A stretch of DNA of 64,000 nucleotides from Palsa-459 sp035937595 (GTDB taxonomy: Bacteria > Actinomycetota > Acidimicrobiia > Acidimicrobiales > RAAP-2): positions 37,477 to 101,476 of the forward strand of contig DASZHS010000039.1 of the NCBI GenBank assembly GCA_035937595.1, in the 5' to 3' direction. Position 1 is the stretch's first letter. Each line of letters starts with the position of its first letter. A model generated the notes under the pieces. The model was not told the origin of the DNA and searched no databases. It saw nothing but the letters and a program-made list of their open reading frames with translations. Made by a program: the position numbers and the translations under genes. Of this stretch, positions 49,910 to 58,222 are shown piece by piece.

Positions 49910-50998
49910 GTGGCCCCTCGGACCGGGCGCGCGCACGCGTCACTGCGTCTCGTGCTGGCGGCGCTCGCCGCGCTGCTGGCCCTCGCGCTCGGCGCGGCGC
50001 CGGTGCAGGCGAGCACCGCGACCGGCCCACGCGTCGCGTCACCGCTCCCGGCGCTCCACACCGTTCGCGGTTGGGTCGCCGCCGGCCTCACGGACACCAT
50101 GGTGACCCCGGACGTCGCTCAGCAGCTGTCCGGCAACGCCTACGCATGGATCCCGAAGAGCCAGTGCCTCACGACGGCGATCGACTCGGCGAACGCGACG
50201 CCGTGCGTGCTCGGCGACGTCGCCGCCGCGACGACGGTCGTGCTCGTCGGCGACTCGAGCGCCGACCAGTGGGCGCTCGACCTCGGGTCGCTCGGGTCCG
50301 CGGACGGGTTCCGCCTCGTCGTCTACGTGCACTCGGCGTGCCCGGTGGGCGCCGTGGCCGTCGCCCTGTACGGCGAGCACCCCGACCCGAGCTGCCCGGC
50401 GTTCCGCGCCCTCGTCCTCGCGGACCTCGCCGCGATGCACCCGAGGCCGGTCCTCGTCCTCGCCTCGGAGCTGCGGCTCTCGAACTACGTGAGCGCGACG
50501 GGCGGGCGCCTCAGCGACGCGTCGTGGTCGAAGGGGCTCACGAGGACCCTCGACACGCTCGAGGGCGACGGCCTCGGCGTCGCCGTGCTCCACGGCGTCC
50601 CGGTCACCGCGACGGACCCGGCGAGCTGCATCGCGGCCAACCCGGCGGCGCTCACGCGCTGCACGGTCCAACGAGACCACGCCGACCCGGGCGGCTACGA
50701 CGAGGCGACCTGGGCGGGGGCGCACGCGGCGCGCGCCGCCGTCGTCAACGTCTCGCCCCTGTTCTGCACGACGACGGCGTGCCCCGCCGTCGTCGACGGC
50801 GACGTCACGCACTCGGGCGACAACCATGTGACCGAGCGGTACGCCGCGGCGGTGACGCCGGCGCTCGCAGAGCTCGTCGGCTGCACCGTCGCGCAGTCCT
50901 TCGCGCACCGTGCGGGTGCCGCCCCGGTCCTGCGGCGCCTGCTCGGGACGACGGCGTCGACACGGGTCCTGCGGGCGTGCCGCGCGCTGGCGCCCTGA
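49910..50998 (+). CDS. Secreted SGNH-fold protein, possible O-acetyl transferase or esterase
   Basis: The 362-residue product has a signal peptide (LRLVLAALAALLALALGAAP then VQA-S). It resembles the SGNH domain usually fused to the C-terminus of acyltransferase-3 membrane proteins: block I VVLVGDSSADQWALDL with the Ser nucleophile (usual GDSHA becomes GDSSA), and block V DGDVTHSGDNHVTERYA with a candidate Asp-His. Here it stands alone without the membrane acyltransferase. It probably acts on a cell-envelope glycan. Confidence 0.7.
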   Translation: MAPRTGRAHASLRLVLAALAALLALALGAAPVQASTATGPRVASPLPALHTVRGWVAAGLTDTMVTPDVAQQLSGNAYAWIPKSQCLTTAIDSANATPCVLGDVAAATTVVLVGDSSADQWALDLGSLGSADGFRLVVYVHSACPVGAVAVALYGEHPDPSCPAFRALVLADLAAMHPRPVLVLASELRLSNYVSATGGRLSDASWSKGLTRTLDTLEGDGLGVAVLHGVPVTATDPASCIAANPAALTRCTVQRDHADPGGYDEATWAGAHAARAAVVNVSPLFCTTTACPAVVDGDVTHSGDNHVTERYAAAVTPALAELVGCTVAQSFAHRAGAAPVLRRLLGTTASTRVLRACRALAP

Positions 50999-51014
50999 CG
51001 GGGCGGCGGCGCGG

Positions 51015-51617
51015 CTAGGGCTCGACGGGTCGCCGGCCCGTGAGGGCGCGGCCGAGCGTCGCGTCGTCGGCGAACTCGAGGTCGCCGCCCACGGGCAGCC
51101 CGCTCGCCGGCCTCGTGATGGCGACGCCGAACGGGGCGAGGACCTTCGTCAGGTAGGTCGCCGTCGCGTCGCCCTCGACGTTCGGGTTCATGCACAGGAT
51201 CACCTCGGTGACGCCGCCGTCGGCGAGCCGCGCCTTCAGCTCGGTGATGTGGAGCTGGTCGGCGCCCACGCCCTCGAGCGGGCTGAGCGCCCCGTGCAGC
51301 ACGTGGTAGGTCCCGCGGAACGCCCCGGAGCGCTCGACCGCCACGACGTCGCGTGGGTCCTCGACGACGCAGATCATCGCGGTGTCACGACGGGGGTCCG
51401 CGCACGTGTCGCAGCGCCCGGAGCGGTCCGCGACGTTGCAGCACACCTCGCACAACGACGTCTCCTCGCGCATGGCGACGAGCGCCGCGGCGAGCCGACG
51501 CGCGTCCTCGTCGGGCTGGCGCAGCAGGTAGAAGGCGAGCCGCTGGGCCGACTTCGGTCCGATGCCCGGGAGCCGGCCAAGCTCGTCGACGAGGGCACGG
51601 AGCGGCTGGGGGTACAC
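51015..51617 (-). CDS. recR: Recombination protein RecR
   Basis: RecR works with RecO and RecF to load RecA at gaps. The 200 residues have the helix-hairpin-helix GRLPGIGPKSAQRLAFYLL, a four-Cys zinc finger (CEVCCNVADRSGRCDTCADP), and a Toprim domain (ICVVEDPRDVVAVERSG, LHITELKARL, NPNVEGDATATYLTKVL). The GTG follows the dnaX stop directly. Unlike many bacteria, no ybaB/EbfC gene lies between dnaX and recR. Confidence 0.97.
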   Translation of the reverse strand: MYPQPLRALVDELGRLPGIGPKSAQRLAFYLLRQPDEDARRLAAALVAMREETSLCEVCCNVADRSGRCDTCADPRRDTAMICVVEDPRDVVAVERSGAFRGTYHVLHGALSPLEGVGADQLHITELKARLADGGVTEVILCMNPNVEGDATATYLTKVLAPFGVAITRPASGLPVGGDLEFADDATLGRALTGRRPVEP

Positions 51618-53339
51618 CTAGGACACGACCTCGGTCGCCCCGGGGAACGCGTCGAGGACGCGCGCGGCGGCGATCGACTCGGTGTCGGTCACCACCCCGC
51701 CGTCCATCTCGTCGAGGTCCACCTCGAGCCGGTCGAGGGACGCCCCGGCGGCGGTGTCCGGCGGGGTGGTCGCGGGCGCGGCGACCGCGGCGTCGACGAC
51801 CAGTCGCAGCGCGACGCGCGTGCCGAAGTGCGCGGCGATCGCGCCCTCCACCTCGGTGCGCTTGCGCTCGCAGTGCTCGCGCTGTGCCTCGGAGTCCACG
51901 GCGAACGTGCAGGACCGCCCGTCGGACTCGGTGAAGCGGCCGGCCACGTACAGCGAACGGGCGCGCGGCGAGAGGGTGGCCAGGATCGCGTCGCCCCACG
52001 CGAGCGTCAGCGCGTCGCGGTCCGGGCCGACAGCGGCGGCGTCGCCCGGGACGCCCGGGGCCGCACGGGGCGCCGCGTCGGGTGCGGCGGGTGCCGCCGG
52101 CGGCGAGGCAGCGGGCGCGGCGACGCGCGGCCGCGACCCGCCTCGCAGCTCGCCGAGCGCGGGTCGCTGGCGCTCGGGCGGCGGCGGGGTCGTCGGCGCC
52201 GACGGCGCGGTCGCACCGCGCTCGATCCGCTCGAGTCGCTCCAGCAGCGCGGCCGGCGACGGGTCGAGCTCGGGGCGCGCGAGCCGGACGAGCGCGATCT
52301 CGAGGACGACCGTCGGGTCCGGCGCGTCGCGCATCTCGACCATGGCCCGGCCGAGGGTCTCGAGGGCGCGCACGGTGCGCGGCAGCCCGAGCGCCTCGCC
52401 GAGCGCGCCGAGCCGGGCGCGGTCGGACCCCGCGGCGTCGGCGACGTCGGGCGCGAGCTGCAACAAGAACGCCTGCCGCAGCTCGTTGCACGCCTCGGTC
52501 GCGAGCTGCGAGGCGCTCCAGCCCGCGGCGTGCAGCACGGCGAGCGACGCCAGCACGTCGGTTGCGCGCTCCGCGGCGACCGCGTCGAAGAGCACGTCGA
52601 GATCCGGGCGGACGTCGTCGGCCTCGCCCGACGCCGCCACCTGGTCGAGCGCGCTGAGTGCGTCGCGCGCCGAGCCGTGACCGCGCCGCACCGCGGCGTC
52701 GAGCGCGTCATCGGGCACCTCGAGGGCGGCCGCGTCGCGCACGTCGACGAGCAGCTGGTGCAGCGTCTCGCCGGAGAGCAGGCGGAACTCGAGGTGCTGG
52801 GTCCGGCTCCGCATCGTCGCCGGCACCTTCTGGGGGTCGGTCGTCGCGAGCACGAACACGACGTGCGGCGGCGGCTCCTCCACGGTCTTGAGCAGCGCGT
52901 TCGCCGCGGCCGGCGAGAGCATGTGGACCTCGTCGACGATGTAGACCTTCCAGCGCCCCGGGGTCCCGAGGGCGGCGTGGCTCACGAGGTCGCGGATGGC
53001 GTCGACGCCGTTCGTCGAGGCGGCGTCGAGCTCGGTGACGTCGAGCGAGGTGCCCTTGGTGATGCCGACGCAGCTCTGGCAGACCCCGCACGGCTCGCCG
53101 TCGGCGGGCCGCTCGCAGTTGAGGGCCTTGGCGAGGATCCTCGCCGAGCTGGTCTTCCCGGTGCCGCGAGGTCCGCTGAACAGGTAGGCGTGCGCGACGC
53201 GGTCGGTCGCGACGGCGGTGCGCAGCGCGCGCACCACGTGGTCCTGGCCGCGCAGCTCGGCGAACGTGCCCGGCCGGAACCGCCGGTACAGCGAGGTGAC
53301 GCCGTCGACGGGGGCGCTGCCGACCGCGTCAGCCTCCAT
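51618..53339 (-). CDS. dnaX: DNA polymerase III subunit gamma/tau
   Basis: The clamp-loader ATPase that links polymerase cores at the fork. The 573 residues start with SLYRRFRPGTFAELRGQDHV. The Walker A GPRGTGKTSSARI, a four-Cys zinc motif (CERPADGEPCGVCQSC), Walker B VYIVDEVHMLS, and the sensor/Arg-finger region ATMRSRTQHLEF follow. A Pro/Ala-rich hinge and the tau-like C-domain come last. The ATG at 53339 is chosen because TACGAT ends seven bases upstream; an ATG three codons earlier lies within that hexamer. Confidence 0.95.
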   Translation of the reverse strand: MEADAVGSAPVDGVTSLYRRFRPGTFAELRGQDHVVRALRTAVATDRVAHAYLFSGPRGTGKTSSARILAKALNCERPADGEPCGVCQSCVGITKGTSLDVTELDAASTNGVDAIRDLVSHAALGTPGRWKVYIVDEVHMLSPAAANALLKTVEEPPPHVVFVLATTDPQKVPATMRSRTQHLEFRLLSGETLHQLLVDVRDAAALEVPDDALDAAVRRGHGSARDALSALDQVAASGEADDVRPDLDVLFDAVAAERATDVLASLAVLHAAGWSASQLATEACNELRQAFLLQLAPDVADAAGSDRARLGALGEALGLPRTVRALETLGRAMVEMRDAPDPTVVLEIALVRLARPELDPSPAALLERLERIERGATAPSAPTTPPPPERQRPALGELRGGSRPRVAAPAASPPAAPAAPDAAPRAAPGVPGDAAAVGPDRDALTLAWGDAILATLSPRARSLYVAGRFTESDGRSCTFAVDSEAQREHCERKRTEVEGAIAAHFGTRVALRLVVDAAVAAPATTPPDTAAGASLDRLEVDLDEMDGGVVTDTESIAAARVLDAFPGATEVVS

Positions 53340-53346
53340 CGGCGGC

Positions 53347-53352
53347 ATCGTA
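53347..53352 (-). promoter_or_regulatory. -10 of leaderless dnaX
   Basis: TACGAT ends seven bases before the ATG at 53339, between the SRP RNA and dnaX. Confidence 0.55.
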
Positions 53353-53361
53353 TAGGTGGGG

Positions 53362-53498
53362 TCCGACCGTGGCCCGAAGCGGTGGCCAGGCTGGCTGCGG
53401 CACCCGATGCAACCTGCTGAGAGCTGCTGGCTTCCGCCCCTGACTCGATTCACAGGCGCCCGTCGCGCAGGACCCGGCCACCGCTTCGGACCTCGGTC
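53362..53498 (-). ncRNA. ffs: Signal recognition particle RNA (4.5S-like)
   Basis: The minus-strand transcript folds into one long hairpin: 53498-53476 pairs with 53387-53365 over about 20 bp (GGTCCGAAGCGGTGGCC against GGCCACCGCTTCGGGCC). The apical part holds the Ffh-binding core, GTCAGGGGCGGAAGCCAGCAG, with the conserved GTCAGG, GGAAG and AGCAG elements. The TAGCGT hexamer seven bases before 53498 fixes the 5' end. The place next to dnaX and tRNA-Ser is typical of actinobacteria. The 3' end is approximate. Confidence 0.88.
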
Positions 53499-53505
53499 GC
53501 CTCGC

Positions 53506-53511
53506 ACGCTA
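53506..53511 (-). promoter_or_regulatory. -10 of ffs
   Basis: TAGCGT ends seven bases before the first paired base of the SRP RNA stem. Confidence 0.55.
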
Positions 53512-53546
53512 CCGCGCGTCGGCACGGCCGCCGGCACGCGTCGAAG

Positions 53547-53552
53547 TAGCCT
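53547..53552 (+). promoter_or_regulatory. -10 of tRNA-Ser/tadA
   Basis: TAGCCT on the plus strand, 21 bases before the tRNA 5' end. Confidence 0.45.
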
Positions 53553-53573
53553 GCGCGCGCCGTTCGACGGCGA

Positions 53574-53658
53574 GGAGGAGTGCGAGAGCGGCCGAATCGG
53601 CACGATTGGAAATCGTGTGTGGGGCAACCCACCGTGGGTTCAAATCCCACCTCCTCCG
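53574..53658 (+). tRNA. tRNA-Ser (anticodon GGA)
   Basis: 85-nt class II tRNA: acceptor GGAGGAG/CTCCTCC, anticodon stem CACGA/TCGTG around TTGGAAA, a long variable arm (TGTGGGGCAACCCACC) and T loop TTCAAAT. CCA is not encoded. Confidence 0.96.
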
Positions 53659-53659
53659 C

Positions 53660-54136
53660 GTGACCACCCACCACCCAGCCGCCGACGTGCTCGACGACGT
53701 CGCCGCGATGCGCCTCGCGCTCGACGCGGCGCGCACCGCCGGGCGGGCGGGCGACGTCCCGGTCGGCGCGGTCGCCCTCCGCGACGGCGCGGTCCTCGCG
53801 GTCGAGGGCAACGCCCGCGAGCGGCTCGGGGACCCGACGGCGCACGCCGAGCTCCTCGTGGTGCGCGGGGCGGCCGCCGCGCTCGGCACGTGGCGGCTCG
53901 AGGGCGTCACGGTCGTCGTCACGCTCGAGCCCTGTGCGATGTGCGCGGGGGCGCTCGTCGCGGCGCGGGTCGCCCGCCTCGTCGTCGGGGCGCTCGACGA
54001 GCGCGCGGGCGCGGCGGGCTCGCGCTACAACCTGCTCTGCGACCCGCGGCTCCACCACGAGGTGGCCGTCACCTACGGGGTCGAGGCCGACGCGTGCGCC
54101 GAGGTGCTCCGCGCCTTCTTCGCCGAGCGGCGCTGA
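53660..54136 (+). CDS. tadA: tRNA adenosine(34) deaminase
   Basis: Converts the wobble A of tRNA-Arg(ACG) to inosine. The 158-residue product has the zinc-deaminase motifs HAELLVVRGAA (His and catalytic Glu) and TLEPCAMCAGALVAARVARL (two Cys), then GSRYNLLCDPRLHHEV as in TadA. The GTG at 53660 comes one base after the tRNA-Ser gene, implying one transcript. An internal ATG at 53708 (MRLALDAARTAG) resembles the usual TadA N-terminus and is the alternative start. Confidence 0.93.
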   Translation: MTTHHPAADVLDDVAAMRLALDAARTAGRAGDVPVGAVALRDGAVLAVEGNARERLGDPTAHAELLVVRGAAAALGTWRLEGVTVVVTLEPCAMCAGALVAARVARLVVGALDERAGAAGSRYNLLCDPRLHHEVAVTYGVEADACAEVLRAFFAERR

Positions 54137-54143
54137 GCCGCCG

Positions 54144-55010
54144 TCAGGGCGTCGTCGAGACCGCGGGACCGCCTCGCGGCCCCCACGACGTCCACACCGG
54201 CACCGCCCACCCCGCCCCGGTCTTCGCCGCGACGACGCCCTCCAAGAACTGCTCGGCGGGCAGCCCGATGGGGGCGCCGGCCACCTTCGGGGCGAGCTGG
54301 TTGGCGAGCCGCGCGGCGAGCCGGGTGCGCGCCGGCGTCGTGTAGCCGAACCGGCTGCGGAGGAACCGCTCGGCGAGCACGGCCTCGTCGCTCGTGACCG
54401 CCGTTACGTCCCAGCCCCGCGCGTCGAGGGGCTCCGCGTAGGCAGAGAGGATCGGCACCGGCTGGCCGGGGACGCCGGGGACGCCCATGGCGGGGACCGT
54501 CGTCACGCGCGTCGTCGCGGCACGGCGCTCTCGGATCACGATCGTGCCGGCCGCGAGGTCGCCCAGGCGCTGGTTGCGCGGCGTGCCCACGATGCAGCCG
54601 AGCCCGACCATCCCGAGCGTCAGGTACACGTCGATCAGCCGCAGCATGGTGCGCACGACGCTGCGCCGGAACCCGATCGGCTGGCCGTCGAGCCGGACCG
54701 CGCGCAGCCCCGCGGCCAGCTTGCCGAGCGTGCGGCCGCCGGTGAGGGCCTCGAGGACGATGAAGTACCCGAACAGCACCAGGAACGCGACGACGGAGAG
54801 CACGCCCGCGAGGATCGGCCCCGACGAAGGGGACCCCGAGGTCACGGCGGTCACGATCGCACCCGCGCCGAAGAGGCACGCCCACAGGAGCACCAGCTGC
54901 ACGAGGGAGTCGAGCATGATGGCCCCGAAGCGCGAGCCCGCGCCGGCGAGCACGACCTCGACGCTCACCCCCTCGGGGGTGGCCGTCACCATCCGATCCT
55001 CGAGGTCCAC
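54144..55010 (-). CDS. RDD family membrane protein
   Basis: The 288-residue protein has the RDD domain: FGAIMLDSLVQLVLLWACLF, GPILAGVLSVVAFLVLFGYF, LEALTGGRTLGKLAAGLRAVRLDG and the later QRLGDLAAGTIVIRE. This is followed by a soluble C-terminal part of about 110 residues. RDD proteins are small transporters or membrane regulators often found with MoxR/DUF58/SpoIIM genes, as here. GTG at 55010 has TAGGTT six bases upstream. It is divergent from the SpoIIM-like gene with three bases between start codons. Confidence 0.87.
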   Translation of the reverse strand: MDLEDRMVTATPEGVSVEVVLAGAGSRFGAIMLDSLVQLVLLWACLFGAGAIVTAVTSGSPSSGPILAGVLSVVAFLVLFGYFIVLEALTGGRTLGKLAAGLRAVRLDGQPIGFRRSVVRTMLRLIDVYLTLGMVGLGCIVGTPRNQRLGDLAAGTIVIRERRAATTRVTTVPAMGVPGVPGQPVPILSAYAEPLDARGWDVTAVTSDEAVLAERFLRSRFGYTTPARTRLAARLANQLAPKVAGAPIGLPAEQFLEGVVAAKTGAGWAVPVWTSWGPRGGPAVSTTP

Positions 55011-55013
55011 GAG

Positions 55014-56012
55014 ATGAACCTAGAACGCTTCGTGTCGACGAGGGCTGCGGAGTGGCGCGATCTTGACGCACTCGTGCGGCGCGCGGCGGGTCACCCCGAG
55101 CGGCTGGCGACCGACGAGCTCGTCGCGCTCGGCGAGGGCTACCGCGCCGCGGCCGCGGACCTGTCGCTCGCGCGGCGCGCCTTCCCGCACCAGCCGGTCA
55201 CCGAGGACCTCGAGCGGCTCGTCGCGAGCGCGCGCGCCGTCGTCTACTCGAGGGCGACGCGGGACGAGTCGGTCGGCCGGTACTTCTCGAGCACGCTGTG
55301 GCGCGAGGTGCGCGGCCTGTCGTGGCTGCTGTGGCTCGCCGTCGGCGTGACCGTCGCCGCCACGGCCCTGGGCGCGCTCTGGGCGCTCGAGGACCCGCAG
55401 TCCGCGGCCGGGCTGCTGCCCACGGGGTTCCACGTCTCGGTGCACACCCGCGGCGGTTTCTACGGCATCTCGGTCCCGGCCCGCGGCGGCCTCGCCGCCT
55501 ACATCTTCGTGCACAACATCGTCGTCGCGTTCCTCGTGATCGCCCTCGGGTTCCTCTGGGGCGTGCCGAGCGCCGGCCTGCTCGCCTACAACGGCCTCGT
55601 CCTCGGCGTGCTCGGGGCGCTCGAGTGGCGCGGCGGCGGCTTCAGCCAGTTCGTCCGCCTCGTCGTCCCCCACGGGCTGCTCGAGCTCAGCTGCTTCGCG
55701 CTCGCGGGCGCCGCGGGGTTCAGCCTCGCGCGCGCCGTCATCGACCCGGGCCGCACGTCGCGCGCCGACGCGCTCGCCGCGGCCGCCCCGCGCACCGCCG
55801 CGGCGGTCCTGTGCGTCGTCGCGTTCCTCGTGGCCGCCGGCGCCGTCGAGGGGTTCGTCACCCCCTGGGACCTCCCGCTGCCCGCGGCGCTCGCGCTCGG
55901 CGTGTCGCTGTGCGCGGCGTTCTGGGCCGCCGTCGTCGTGCGGGGCCGACCGCCGCGCGCGCCGGTGCGGCCGGAGCCTCAGACCCTCGCGAGCGACTTC
56001 AGCCGCGCGTAG
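55014..56012 (+). CDS. SpoIIM-like membrane protein (DUF95)
   Basis: The 332-residue product matches the stage II sporulation protein M family: soluble helical N-terminus (MNLERFVSTRAAEWRDLDAL ... LSLARRAFP), then about six membrane helices including FFxG-like FYGISVPARGGLAAYIFVHNIVVA and VPHGLLELSCFALAGAAGFSLA. SpoIIM outside sporulating bacteria is common in MoxR/DUF58/RDD clusters. The 5' end lies four bases from the divergent RDD start, and the 3' end overlaps the DUF58 gene by 34 bp. Confidence 0.87.
   Translation: MNLERFVSTRAAEWRDLDALVRRAAGHPERLATDELVALGEGYRAAAADLSLARRAFPHQPVTEDLERLVASARAVVYSRATRDESVGRYFSSTLWREVRGLSWLLWLAVGVTVAATALGALWALEDPQSAAGLLPTGFHVSVHTRGGFYGISVPARGGLAAYIFVHNIVVAFLVIALGFLWGVPSAGLLAYNGLVLGVLGALEWRGGGFSQFVRLVVPHGLLELSCFALAGAAGFSLARAVIDPGRTSRADALAAAAPRTAAAVLCVVAFLVAAGAVEGFVTPWDLPLPAALALGVSLCAAFWAAVVVRGRPPRAPVRPEPQTLASDFSRA
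55017..55022 (-). promoter_or_regulatory. -10 of leaderless RDD gene
   Basis: TAGGTT (minus) ends six bases before the RDD GTG. It lies inside codons 2-3 of the divergent SpoIIM-like gene. Confidence 0.55.
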
Positions 56013-57259
56013 GCGGTGACGCACGCGGTGCCGAGCTGGTGGGGCGCCGCTACGACGACCTGGGCGCGCAGCGCCGCCAGGCGACGGACGACCGCGCGGT
56101 GCTCGTCGAGCAGCCGCAGCGCAGCGGCGGCCCTCGCCACGTCGGCGTACTCGCGCGGCGGCGCCACCGCCATCGCAGCGAGCTCCTCGTCGAGGGACGA
56201 GGCGACGAGCACCTCGTGGCGCCGCTCGAGCACCGGGAGGGCGTCGACCAGGCTGCGCGACGCGGCGGGATCGACGAGGTCGGTGAACACGACGACGATC
56301 GAGCGCTTGCGCACGGCCAGCTGCTGGAAGGCCAGCGCGAAGTCGCTGTCCACCTCGATCGGCTGGAGGTCGTAGAGCGCCTCGACGACCTCAGCGGTCC
56401 CCCGGCGCCGCGGCGCGACGCTCCGGCGCATCCCGCCGGCGAACGCGGTCGCCCCCACGCGGTCGCCGGCGTCGTCGGCCGCGACCCCGAGCACGCACAG
56501 CGCGTCGAGGGCGACGTCGAGCCGCGTGGCGGTCCCCGCCGGGGCGCACATGAGCCGGCCCGTGTCCACGAGGCAGCACAGGTCGCGGTTCTCGTCCATC
56601 CGGAACTGGTTGGTCATCGGCCGTGCGCACCGCGAGGTCGCCATCCAGTTCACGAATCGCACGTCGTCGTTCTCGTCGTACTCGCGCACGGACTCGAACT
56701 CCGTGCCGATCCCGAGGCGCCGCACCGCTGCACCCTCCGCCCCTGTCCGGCCCCGGCGACGCATCGACAGCCGACGCGCCCGCGGGAGGTCCGGCAGGAC
56801 CGCGACCGCCGGTGGCGCGGCGCCCTGCACGTCGACCGAGGCGAGCCCGAGCGGCCCCTCGAGCCGCGCGACCGCCCCGAGCAGCGCGAAGCTGCCGCGG
56901 TAGGTGCCGGTGAGCGTCGCTTCCAGGGTGGGCCCTCCCGCCTCCGATGGCTCGACCACGAGCTCGGGCGGCGAGGGCTGGCGGAGTCGCACGAGGCGCG
57001 CGGGCCCGTCCACGCGCACCGAGATGGCGTCGCGCTTCCCGCGCACGATCGTCGCCGGCGCCCGCGTGCGAAACGTGACGTCGCCCCGACGGACCGCGAT
57101 GGCGTCCACGCTCCACGCCGCGGCCAGCCCGAGCGCCGCGGCGACGACCACCGGGTCACGGAGCCGCAGCGCGAGGGTCACCCCGGCCAGGACCACGAGG
57201 GCGAGGACGACCCGAAGGGTGGGACGCGGGAACGACCTCGCGGGGGCGGGTGGGACCAC
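55979..57259 (-). CDS. DUF58 (vWA-like) protein partner of MoxR
   Basis: The 426-residue protein has two N-terminal membrane helices, a beta-rich domain, and the DUF58 core GTEFESVREYDENDDVRFVN followed by WMATSR, with the vWA-like DLCCLVDTGRLM and VVVFTDLVD strands that may bind Mg. DUF58 proteins are the usual adaptor partners of MoxR ATPases. It begins directly after the moxR stop. Its 3' end overlaps the convergent SpoIIM-like gene. Confidence 0.88.
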   Translation of the reverse strand: MVPPAPARSFPRPTLRVVLALVVLAGVTLALRLRDPVVVAAALGLAAAWSVDAIAVRRGDVTFRTRAPATIVRGKRDAISVRVDGPARLVRLRQPSPPELVVEPSEAGGPTLEATLTGTYRGSFALLGAVARLEGPLGLASVDVQGAAPPAVAVLPDLPRARRLSMRRRGRTGAEGAAVRRLGIGTEFESVREYDENDDVRFVNWMATSRCARPMTNQFRMDENRDLCCLVDTGRLMCAPAGTATRLDVALDALCVLGVAADDAGDRVGATAFAGGMRRSVAPRRRGTAEVVEALYDLQPIEVDSDFALAFQQLAVRKRSIVVVFTDLVDPAASRSLVDALPVLERRHEVLVASSLDEELAAMAVAPPREYADVARAAAALRLLDEHRAVVRRLAALRAQVVVAAPHQLGTACVTAYARLKSLARV

Positions 57260-58222
57260 CTAGCGCGGCACCTCGACCTGGCGCAGCACCGTGTGGATCG
57301 CGTCGGCCGACGTGAACCGGTCGAGCTCGGCCTCGGGGGTGAGCACGAGCCGGTGCGCGAGCACGGGCACGGCGAGCCCGGCGACGTCGTCGGGGGTCAC
57401 GAAGCTGCGCCCGCTGATGGACGCGGTCGCCCGCGCCGCGGCGGCGAGGTGCACGGCGGCCCGCGGGCTCGCGCCGAGCGCCACGCTCGGCAGCTCACGG
57501 GTCCGTCGGACGACCGCGAGGAGGTAGTCCCCCACCTCGGCGGCCATCGTGACGGCGTCGGCGTCGTCCGTCGCCCGGGCGAGCGCGGCGCGGTCCGCGA
57601 CCGGGCGCACGTCGTCGATCGTCGACGGGGCGACGCCGCGGTGCCGCAGGTCGAGCATCGCCCGCTCGTCGGGGCCGCTCGGGTAGCCGACCGAGACGCT
57701 GAGCAGGAAGCGGTCGAGCTGGGACTCCGGCAGCGGGTAGGTGCCCTCGAACTCGATGGGGTTCTGCGTCGCGAGCACCAGGAACGGCTCGGGAAGCGGG
57801 TGGCTGACCCCGTCCACGGTGACCTGGCGCTCCTGCATCGCCTCGAGGAGCGCGGCCTGGGTCTTCGGCGGGGTGCGGTTGAGCTCGTCAGCCACGAGCA
57901 GGTTGGTGAAGACGGGGCCGGGGCGGAACACGAGCTCGCTCCCGCGCAACGACAGCGTGCCGGTGAGGTCCGACGGCAAGAGATCGGGGGTGAACTGCAC
58001 ACGGCGCCCCTCGAGCCCGCAGGCGCGGACGAACGCCGTCGCCAGGAGCGACTTCGCGAGCCCGGGCGGCCCGTCGACGAGCACGTGCCCGCCGGCGAGC
58101 AGCCCGACGAGCGCCGCGTCCACCAGCGCGCCCTGCCCGACCACGGCCTTCGCGACCTCGCCGTGCACCGCGGCGCGGAGCGCCGCCGTGGACGACGCGT
58201 GGGTGGGCTCGGTCGATGTCAT
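57260..58222 (-). CDS. MoxR family AAA+ ATPase
   Basis: The 320-residue ATPase has Walker A DGPPGLAKSLLATAF, Walker B LLVADELNRTPPKTQAALLE, sensor 1 VLATQNPIEFEGTYPLPESQ, the Arg-finger segment LDRFLL and a C-terminal lid (SPRAAVHLAAAARATAS). MoxR proteins act as chaperone-like remodellers with vWA/DUF58 partners. The ATG at 58222 is the last of seven start codons in a 14-bp repeat ladder that joins it to the DUF4350 gene; no separate ribosome-binding site is visible. Confidence 0.93.
   Translation of the reverse strand: MTSTEPTHASSTAALRAAVHGEVAKAVVGQGALVDAALVGLLAGGHVLVDGPPGLAKSLLATAFVRACGLEGRRVQFTPDLLPSDLTGTLSLRGSELVFRPGPVFTNLLVADELNRTPPKTQAALLEAMQERQVTVDGVSHPLPEPFLVLATQNPIEFEGTYPLPESQLDRFLLSVSVGYPSGPDERAMLDLRHRGVAPSTIDDVRPVADRAALARATDDADAVTMAAEVGDYLLAVVRRTRELPSVALGASPRAAVHLAAAARATASISGRSFVTPDDVAGLAVPVLAHRLVLTPEAELDRFTSADAIHTVLRQVEVPR

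Noticed and set aside
51618..53339. A programmed frameshift in dnaX producing a gamma form
   Set aside because: I saw no slippery A-rich heptamer in this GC-rich gene.
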